Shown here: positions 6,464-11,014 of the stretch, in pieces | How positions within the stretch are numbered: position 1 is the first letter of the stretch | Layout of the letters: the number at the start of each line of letters is the position of its first letter | DNA from: Mariprofundaceae bacterium | GTDB taxonomy: Bacteria; Pseudomonadota; Zetaproteobacteria; Mariprofundales; J009 | DNA length: 11,014 nt | Direction: 5' to 3' | NCBI GenBank assembly: GCA_015489095.1 | Contig: WFMN01000224.1 | Span: 1-11,014, forward strand | Notes under the pieces: model-generated | The model's input: only the letters and a program-made list of their open reading frames with translations | What the model was told of the DNA's origin: nothing | The model's database searches: none | Made by a program: the position numbers and the translations under genes

Positions 6464-6754
6464 CTACTTCTGCTTGGACTGGATGAACGCCACCATGGCG
6501 TCGATCTCCGCCTCGGAGAGTTTGCCGCTCCACTTGGGCATCATCTTGCGGCCATTGGTGATGGTGGCCTTCAACACGGCGGCGTCCTTGTTCATATCCT
6601 TGAATGCCGGGCCGATTTTCTTGTGGTCAAACAGATGGCACATTTTGCATTTGGCGTTGTAGATCTTGTTGGCGTCGATATCGCCAGCCAGCGCGGACTG
6701 GGCGGATACAGCGCAAAATGCGGCGGCCGCGATGGTAAGCAGTGTTTTTTTCAT
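6464..6754 (-). CDS. Periplasmic class I c-type cytochrome, small monohaem
   Basis: The product has 96 residues, about 73 after removal of a signal peptide (MKK, then LLTIAAAAFCAVSAQ, cleavage after ALA at 23). C36-K-M-C39-H40 binds haem c, with H40 as axial ligand; the second ligand is probably M72 in RKMMPKW, the usual place and context for class I cytochromes. The KIGPAFKDM turn (46-54) and final helix EIDAMVAFIQSK (83-94) complete the typical fold. The size fits the c5/c551/c553 group of soluble electron carriers between membrane complexes and terminal oxidases or reductases. ATG 6754 has AGGAG eight bases upstream. It has its own promoter (6822-6851) and terminator (6398-6428), so it is a single-gene transcript next to the membrane cytochrome at 6894-7634. 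Its exact redox partners are not shown. Confidence 0.94.
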   Translation of the reverse strand: MKKTLLTIAAAAFCAVSAQSALAGDIDANKIYNAKCKMCHLFDHKKIGPAFKDMNKDAAVLKATITNGRKMMPKWSGKLSEAEIDAMVAFIQSKQK

Positions 6755-6821
6755 AATGGCGCTCCTATTTATTTAAATGGTGTGATTTCGACTTGCGGGT
6801 TTCTCAACTTCTGACAGCTGA

Positions 6822-6851
6822 ATTATAGAGATCGGAGATGCATGATTGCAA
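6822..6851 (-). promoter_or_regulatory. Sigma-70-type promoter of the cytochrome c gene
   Basis: On the minus strand TTGCAA (6851-6846, four of six consensus bases) is followed after 18 bases by a perfect TATAAT (6827-6822). Transcription would start near 6815 and give a leader of about 60 bases before the ATG at 6754. It lies just after the end of the membrane cytochrome gene, so the small cytochrome can be expressed on its own. Confidence 0.75.
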
Positions 6852-6866
6852 GCGTAATTTGTACGC
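6852..6866. promoter_or_regulatory. Possible activator site next to the -35 box
   Basis: GCGTA-ATTTG-TACGC is a five-base inverted repeat immediately upstream of the -35 element, centred about 44 bases before the predicted transcription start. That is near the usual distance for an activator touching RNA polymerase. It is not an FNR/ANR (TTGAT-N4-ATCAA) or CRP box. Short palindromes arise by chance, so this is only a candidate. Confidence 0.3.
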
Positions 6867-6893
6867 GATGGGGTGGAGTTGTTCCTAGGGGGA

Positions 6894-7634
6894 TCATAGC
6901 TCCGTCGGCACAGATTTTGGTCGGTAGAACCACATTTGCCACAGACTTACCAATATTTGGAAGCCGAGAGAAACGCCCAGTAACCCGCCGGCTGTTACCA
7001 CAACATAGGCGAAACCGGGGATGATCTTTGTTACATACCAAGAGGAGATATCCATCAGGAGAAAGACGAAAGGAACCACCATGACGGTGCGCTTCAGGAG
7101 TACCGGGATTTCGCACAGGATAAATATTCGTCCAACAAAAAATAGGATAAATGCGATGCCAAACAGGTGAATATGGGAGACACGGACAAGCGTTGGAATT
7201 GTTGCTCCGGTATCGGTCTTGGTGAGGGCAACAACATTCTCATATTTGGTGAAATGCGGAATTGGTAGGCCGCTTTGGGCGGAGTGGCACACGATACAGT
7301 TGTTGTCCATGATTGGCTTCACCTTTTCTTCCCACTCTTTTTTGGTGGCTCCGTGTTGAATCCAGTCAAGAATTGTCCGTTTAGCCGCTTCGTTGGGAAG
7401 GTTTGGTTCCATCGGGCCGTTGATGGCGGCACCAAGTCGGGTTTGGTTATGGGATCCATAGTAGGCGTCAATCACATCATCCATGCTCAGGCCGGGCTTG
7501 CCATCCCGCCCCTGATGCGTGTAGTACAGGTTGGCTAACGCGAAGAAGTAACCGATACCGATGGTGATGAGAAACATGGTGTCCAGCATCTTTTCACTCA
7601 TCGACGCATCTGAAAATCTGCGATATTTTGGCAT
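6894..7634 (-). CDS. Membrane-anchored monohaem cytochrome-like protein, function unknown
   Basis: The product has 246 residues. A first membrane helix (18-38, FLITIGIGYFFALANLYYTH) is followed by a domain of about 115 residues predicted to be periplasmic, with a haem c site C113-I-V-C116-H117 after PIMDNN. Three further hydrophobic segments follow: about 154-174 (HIHLFGIAFILFFVGRIFIL), 183-200 and 208-232. H154 and H156 at the membrane face could be additional ligands. The N-terminal helix would act as an uncleaved signal anchor. ATG 7634 has AGGAG 11 bases upstream; a later ATG at 7601 lacks a ribosome site. I recall similar proteins in chemolithotrophic and magnetotactic proteobacteria, sometimes carrying an unsupported elongation-factor name; I know no proven role. 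It could pass electrons between the quinone pool and the small cytochrome next door. Its GC content (about 45% in sampled lines) is well below that of the flanking operons. Confidence 0.87.
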   Translation of the reverse strand: MPKYRRFSDASMSEKMLDTMFLITIGIGYFFALANLYYTHQGRDGKPGLSMDDVIDAYYGSHNQTRLGAAINGPMEPNLPNEAAKRTILDWIQHGATKKEWEEKVKPIMDNNCIVCHSAQSGLPIPHFTKYENVVALTKTDTGATIPTLVRVSHIHLFGIAFILFFVGRIFILCEIPVLLKRTVMVVPFVFLLMDISSWYVTKIIPGFAYVVVTAGGLLGVSLGFQILVSLWQMWFYRPKSVPTEL

Positions 7635-7719
7635 TTGTTTGTTGTGCTCCTGTTGTTGGGGGTAGAACCGAGGCGGCGGGAGCCTAGGCGTGTGTTGGAA
7701 CGGGCGCAATGTGTCAACC

Positions 7720-7757
7720 AAAAAAAGCGCGACCAGAACAGGTCTGGCCGCGCTTTT
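7720..7757 (-). terminator. Rho-independent terminator of the 59-residue membrane protein gene
   Basis: On the plus strand, AAAAGCGCG (7723-7731) pairs with CGCGCTTTT (7749-7757) and, after one A-C mismatch, CCAG (7733-7736) pairs with CTGG (7744-7747) around a seven-base loop. Read on the minus strand, the hairpin runs into seven T residues (7726-7720). It lies 19 bases after the stop at 7777 and separates that gene from the membrane cytochrome gene. Confidence 0.9.
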
Positions 7758-7776
7758 CTAGTGTTGTATCCGTTGG

Positions 7777-7956
7777 TTACACGGTGCGACGATTCATGTG
7801 GTCGCGGACAAAGGTCTGTACGGTATAGACCAATAGCAGACCCATGGCACCGGTAGCCAGCGCCTTCACCGCCCAATCTCCGCTGAGGGAGATGGCAATG
7901 ATGGATGCTAGGCCGATGGCCAGCATGATTAAGATGGAAACAATCGAGTTCTTCAT
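7777..7956 (-). CDS. Small two-helix membrane protein, function unknown
   Basis: The product has 59 residues with two hydrophobic helices, about 5-24 (IVSILIMLAIGLASIIAISL) and 31-49 (KALATGAMGLLLVYTVQTF), joined by a short SGDWAV turn and ending in a basic tail (RDHMNRRTV). Both ends are predicted on the cytoplasmic side. ATG 7956 is preceded by GGAGGAG with a nine-base gap, an almost ideal ribosome site, which rules out the longer frame open to 8004. A strong terminator follows, so this is a compact stand-alone gene. No family is recognised. Its position upstream of the membrane cytochrome suggests, but does not prove, a link to respiration. The 8005-8099 region upstream must hold its promoter; I could not identify one. 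Confidence 0.8.
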   Translation of the reverse strand: MKNSIVSILIMLAIGLASIIAISLSGDWAVKALATGAMGLLLVYTVQTFVRDHMNRRTV

Positions 7957-8099
7957 TTGTAGATACTCCTCCAAGGTAGAGATTCGGCGATGCCTGTTGC
8001 GCATCTGCCGTCGATATGGGGCGAATGCTTACCCGTGCACGCTTAGGAGAGGATGAGAGGAGCTATAAAAATCGTTCATGAAGAAAAGTTTAGTGGCGA

Positions 8100-8156
8100 T
8101 TCGCGGTTGGAAACCGCTCCTACAGCCGCCTGTAGGAGGGGAATCCTTTCCCCGAA
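8100..8156. repeat. REPIN-like paired REP element, copy 2, overlapping the end of a gene
   Basis: This copy has the same arms as 3649-3702, base for base, but a longer spacer (AGCCGCCT instead of AGCAT between the GTAGGAG feet). Similarity extends a little outside both arms: GTGGC-ATT just before and CCGTCC or CTGTCC just after. Bases 8120-8156 are translated as the last 11 codons and stop of the AI-2E-type gene. It may also serve as a transcript-end structure, since no other terminator follows that gene. Confidence 0.85.
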
Positions 8157-9253
8157 TCCGTCCCGGCGTGGTGCGCCGATTGGCGGCGGAGGCCGCGGAT
8201 CAGCTCTAGGTGGATCACCTTGAGCGAGAAGAGGGTGGGGATGGTGAGGATCAGGCCGAAAAAGCCGAAGTAGTAGCCGCCGAGCATGACGCTGATGATC
8301 ACGGTCAGCGGGTGCAGGCTGGCCGATTTGGCGACGATCCTCGGGATGAGATAGGTGTTATCAAACGCCTGCGCGGCGAAGATGACACATAGCGCCAATA
8401 GGATATTGACGGCGCTGGGATCGTTGGAGATCAGCACGACCACGATCGGCGGGATCTTGGCCAGCGAGATGCCGAAGAAGGGGATGGTGTTGAGCAGGCC
8501 GGCGGTGATGCCGAGCAGCGGGGCGTAGTCGATGCCGACCAGCCAGAAACCGAGGGTGCAGATGGCGGCCATGATCACCGCTTGGGTGGCGATGCCGCCG
8601 ATGTAGTTCATCAACTGGCGGGCGGCGCGGGTGTAGATGATCCAGCCAAGCTCGAAATAGCGGTTGGGGAGCAGCTGCATCGCTTGGTTGCGTAGGGTGT
8701 TGAAGTCGCACAGCAGGAAGAAGGTGATCAGGGGGATGAGCAGCAGCGAGGCGGCGATGTCGGCGAAGAAGGCCTGCATCGATGCGTGGATGGCGTTCAT
8801 CTTGGCGCTGGCGGTGGTGAGGATGGTGGTGGTGAGCTGCTCCGCGTCCAAGTGGATGAGGTGGTTGCCCTCCAGCCAGTGGCCGATGGTGGTGAGTACG
8901 GCGAGCAGCCGTTGATCCAGATGACCCGCTTGGCGGGCGATTTGGTGGATCTGGTCGGTGATGACCGGGAAGAGCAGGGCGCCGCCCGCGATGATGCCTG
9001 CGGTGGTGATGAGCATGGTGACCGTAACCGCGCGTAGTGGCGGCCACCCCTGTTGCCGCAGTTTATTGAGGGACGGGGTCAGCGCGGCGAACAGCACCAG
9101 CGAGATCACCAGCGAAAACAGCACCGGACGGATCAGGATGAGCAGCGCGCATGCCGCGGCCACCCCCAGCAGCAGGATGATGGTAGCGCGGATCACTGGG
9201 TGGTTGTAGGCGGCGGCGCGGCGGTCGCTGCCTACGCGGCGTTCTCGTCTCAC
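8120..9253 (-). CDS. AI-2E transporter-family (PerM/YdiK type) membrane protein
   Basis: The product has 377 residues, close to the usual 340-370. Hydrophobic segments lie near 22-41, 44-60, 74-96, 163-181, 221-240, 244-262, 268-277, 282-297 and 315-346, with an extra-membrane stretch at 97-160, as in this family. Family motifs are GLLNTIPFFG (252-261) and DNTYLIPRIVAKSASLHPLT (298-317), followed by LGGYYFGFFGLILTIPT (324-340). Members include E. coli TqsA (AI-2 export), PerM and YdiK, and Na+/H+ antiporters in some halophiles; substrate cannot be assigned. Start is GTG 9253, overlapping the previous stop (GTGA), with a poor ribosome site, so translation is probably coupled. Residues 367-377 and the TAG stop are encoded by the REPIN, so the native C-terminus may have been replaced. 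Confidence 0.9.
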   Translation of the reverse strand: MRRERRVGSDRRAAAYNHPVIRATIILLLGVAAACALLILIRPVLFSLVISLVLFAALTPSLNKLRQQGWPPLRAVTVTMLITTAGIIAGGALLFPVITDQIHQIARQAGHLDQRLLAVLTTIGHWLEGNHLIHLDAEQLTTTILTTASAKMNAIHASMQAFFADIAASLLLIPLITFFLLCDFNTLRNQAMQLLPNRYFELGWIIYTRAARQLMNYIGGIATQAVIMAAICTLGFWLVGIDYAPLLGITAGLLNTIPFFGISLAKIPPIVVVLISNDPSAVNILLALCVIFAAQAFDNTYLIPRIVAKSASLHPLTVIISVMLGGYYFGFFGLILTIPTLFSLKVIHLELIRGLRRQSAHHAGTDSGKGFPSYRRL

Positions 9254-9843
9254 TGTTCCGCTTGGATGTAGGCGCGTTGTAGCTTGTTGTAGAACGCCTC
9301 GAACTCTTCACGGGTGATGGTGCCGTCGTGGTTGGCGTCCATCTTTTCGAAATGGTTGCCCGATAGCGCCTGATTGGCCTGCAAAAGCCGCTGGGCCAGC
9401 ATGCCACCTAAGTTGCGCAGCAGGGTGCAGGCGTGTTCGGGCTGACTTTTGCTCCACTCATCAAGATCGGCGCGCAGGAAGAAGACCACCGAACTGGGTT
9501 CGATGGCAACGGCATCGGCGGTACGCTCCTTGCCGTCCACCAAGGCGACCTCGCCGAAGATATCCCCGCGCTGCATTTCGGCCAGTTTGGTGCCGTTGTG
9601 GGAGATGGTGACCCGCCCGGAGAGCATCAGCACCGCGCCGGCTCCTTCGTCTCCCGCCCAGAAGAGGTGCTCGTCGGCCTGAAACTCGCGGGGATGCATG
9701 GTGCCGACAAGCCAGTGGATGACATGGGGGGGGATATTGTTAAATAGCTGATGTTGCTGACATAGCTGTGCGGTCTCTTCGATCCAATCATCCTTGGGGC
9801 GGAAGAAATTGAACCAGAGAGGGTGTTTGCTGGCTGAGGTCAT
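9250..9843 (-). CDS. Cyclic-nucleotide-binding domain protein with C-terminal EF-hand
   Basis: Numbered from ATG 9843, the product has 197 residues. Residues 30-140 form a cNMP-binding beta-roll: HLFWAGDEGAGAVLMLSGRV (59-78) and a phosphate-binding cassette with FGEVALVDG (96-104) and R107-T108-A109, where E98 and R107 are the usual ligands of the cyclic phosphate and ribose. No DNA-binding helix-turn-helix follows. Instead, residues 169-180 (DANHDGTITREE) make a textbook EF-hand calcium loop, with D, N, D, Thr, the central G-x-I and a final Glu at the standard places, between helices ALSGNHFEKM and FEAFYNKLQRAYIQ. No signal peptide is present, so it is cytoplasmic. A TTG at 9852 has better AGGA spacing and is an alternative start. 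It sits between uvrD and an AI-2E-type gene, whose start overlaps its stop. Confidence 0.92.
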   Translation of the reverse strand: MTSASKHPLWFNFFRPKDDWIEETAQLCQQHQLFNNIPPHVIHWLVGTMHPREFQADEHLFWAGDEGAGAVLMLSGRVTISHNGTKLAEMQRGDIFGEVALVDGKERTADAVAIEPSSVVFFLRADLDEWSKSQPEHACTLLRNLGGMLAQRLLQANQALSGNHFEKMDANHDGTITREEFEAFYNKLQRAYIQAEQ

Positions 9844-9906
9844 GGGGTTCAATTGTTCCTTTCTATTGGTGGTCGGGAGGCGGTTGTGGCGGAAAACCCT
9901 ATTTAT

Positions 9907-11014
9907 TCAGGGGAGCATGACAAGCGGTGCATACTTCAGCATCAGCCGCTTGGTGCGCGCTTTGGCGAACTCGATGGTGACGCGCGTGCCGCTGCCCTGG
10001 CCATCAACGGCGGTCACTACCCCGTCGCCGAATGTGGGGTGGCGCACATTGCAGCCGATGGTGATGGTGCCGTCCGCCCGCTGTTGCGGCTGTGCGGCGG
10101 GCTTGTGCAGCAGCGCGGGCGCGACATCGGCAATGAAGCGGCTGATTTCGGGGTGAATGGTGCCGTCGAACCAGCGGCGGCTGTGGGCGTGGGTGAGATA
10201 GAGCCGCTCCCGCGCGCGGGTGATGCCGACATAGAGCAGGCGGCGCTCCTCGCCGATGGCGTCGGGGTTCTCCTCGATCGATTTCTGATGGGGGATCAGC
10301 CCCTCTTCGACCCCGGCGATGACCACGGTGTCGAACTCCAGCCCCTTGGCGCGGTGCAGGCTCATCAGATAGACGCTATCCCGCTCCTCCGCGTTGTGTT
10401 GCAGCCGCTCGCCGCTCTGCAGCAGCGCCGCCTTGTCGAGAAACTCCACCGGGGTGATCGCCATCGCCTTCGCCTGTTGGATGGTGTCGTCCAGCGTTTG
10501 CAGCAGCTCGATGCGGCTTTCGGCTTCGGTTTTGCCCATCGCCTGCAGCATGGTGAGGTAGCCGGTCTGCTCCAGCAGCGGCCACAGCCCGCCATCGTCG
10601 GCATCGGCCTGCTCCGTGCGCAGGCGCTGCAGCAGTTGGGCTAGGGGTTGCAGCCGTTTGCAGGGGGCGGACTGCGGCGCGGTCGCCTGCAGGTCGAGCC
10701 AGTCGGCCGCGCGCAGGCCGCTCTGCTCCACCGCCTGCATAATCACCGCGCTCCCCTTGTCGCCGATGCCGCGGCGCGGGGTGTTGAGAATCCGCCGGAG
10801 GTGAAGGGCGTCGGCGCAGCGGTTTAGCAGCGCCCAGTAGGCGAGGGCATCTTTGATCTCCTTGCGCTCAAAGAAGCCGGTGCCGCCGAGGATGTGGTAG
10901 GGGATGCCGGCCTCGTGCAGTTGCCGCTCGAAGGCGAGGGACTGGCGGTTGGAGCGGTAGAGCACCGCCATCTCCGACCACGGCACCCCCTGTTGATGGC
11001 GCTGCTGCAGCAGC
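9907..11014 (-). CDS. uvrD: UvrD/PcrA-type DNA helicase II, N-terminus missing
   Basis: The frame is open to the right window edge, so only about 369 C-terminal residues of a protein usually near 720 are present. The 3'-5' superfamily 1 helicase acts in nucleotide-excision and mismatch repair. Visible parts are motif IV (VLYRSNRQSLAFERQL, near 10920-10970), the NTPRRGIGDKG region of domain 2B, motif V (MSLHRAKGLEFDTVVI, near 10320-10368), motif VI (EERRLLYVGITRARERLYL, near 10200-10253) and the C-terminal Tudor-like domain (VRHPTFGDGVVTAV, near 10005-10050) that binds RNA polymerase in UvrD/PcrA. NTP-RGIG and the Tudor domain favour UvrD over Rep. ATP-binding motifs I-III are off the window. 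A gap of 63 bases follows before the cNMP/EF-hand ATG, and no terminator is seen, so the next genes may be co-transcribed. Confidence 0.94.
   Translation of the reverse strand, partial: LLQQRHQQGVPWSEMAVLYRSNRQSLAFERQLHEAGIPYHILGGTGFFERKEIKDALAYWALLNRCADALHLRRILNTPRRGIGDKGSAVIMQAVEQSGLRAADWLDLQATAPQSAPCKRLQPLAQLLQRLRTEQADADDGGLWPLLEQTGYLTMLQAMGKTEAESRIELLQTLDDTIQQAKAMAITPVEFLDKAALLQSGERLQHNAEERDSVYLMSLHRAKGLEFDTVVIAGVEEGLIPHQKSIEENPDAIGEERRLLYVGITRARERLYLTHAHSRRWFDGTIHPEISRFIADVAPALLHKPAAQPQQRADGTITIGCNVRHPTFGDGVVTAVDGQGSGTRVTIEFAKARTKRLMLKYAPLVMLP

Noticed and set aside
6378..6470. FNR/ANR box controlling hemN
   Set aside because: No TTGAT-N4-ATCAA-like sequence is present upstream of hemN in this window.
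5304..6662. 452-codon plus-strand open frame opposite hemN and the cytochrome c gene
   Set aside because: It runs through two certain genes and the terminator on the other strand and shows no recognisable protein pattern.
7712..7717. TTGACA on the minus strand just after the 7720-7757 terminator, as a promoter for the membrane cytochrome
   Set aside because: No acceptable -10 box lies 16-19 bases downstream (CACACG), so only half a promoter is visible.
8361..9047. 228-codon minus-strand frame inside the AI-2E-type gene
   Set aside because: His/Arg/Pro-rich shadow frame; the other frame carries the family motifs and membrane segments.

Overview
The window is GC-rich bacterial DNA, very likely from a proteobacterium. 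A DNA polymerase III chi subunit next to leucyl aminopeptidase, an oxygen-independent coproporphyrinogen oxidase of the E. coli HemN type, a YqaA-like protein and a DUF481 outer-membrane protein all fit a Gamma-, Beta- or Zetaproteobacterium-like genome. The sequence alone does not fix the genus. Every gene I can support lies on the minus strand, so transcription runs from high to low coordinates; the long plus-strand open frames are shadows of these genes.

Right to left in the direction of transcription: the 3' part of a UvrD-type helicase (9907-11014, cut by the window edge), a cyclic-nucleotide-binding domain joined to one EF-hand (9250-9843), and an AI-2E/PerM-type membrane protein (8120-9253) whose last residues and stop codon lie inside a REPIN-like repeat. 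Then comes a cytochrome region, 6430-8090, which is visibly less GC-rich than its surroundings. It holds a 59-residue two-helix membrane protein with its own terminator (7777-7956), a membrane-anchored monohaem cytochrome-like protein of unknown function (6894-7634), a near-consensus promoter, and a small periplasmic class I cytochrome c (6464-6754) ended by a 12-bp hairpin terminator.

Directly behind that hairpin starts hemN (4989-6377), followed by a yqaA-like gene (4557-4982) and two small exported proteins of unknown function (4118-4552, 3858-4121). These four are spaced or overlapped like one operon. A 265-bp non-coding gap holds a second copy of the REPIN. The last block is pepA, a PAP2 phosphatase, holC, an 83-residue acidic protein and a DUF481 outer-membrane protein running off the left edge (3592 to 1), all overlapping or one base apart.

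The parts most worth attention are the unclassified membrane monohaem protein and its setting, the cNMP/EF-hand fusion, the two REPIN copies (one forming the end of a gene), the hairpin in the hemN leader, and the in-frame hemN/yqaA junction. No mobile-element transposase, CRISPR array, tRNA or rRNA was seen.
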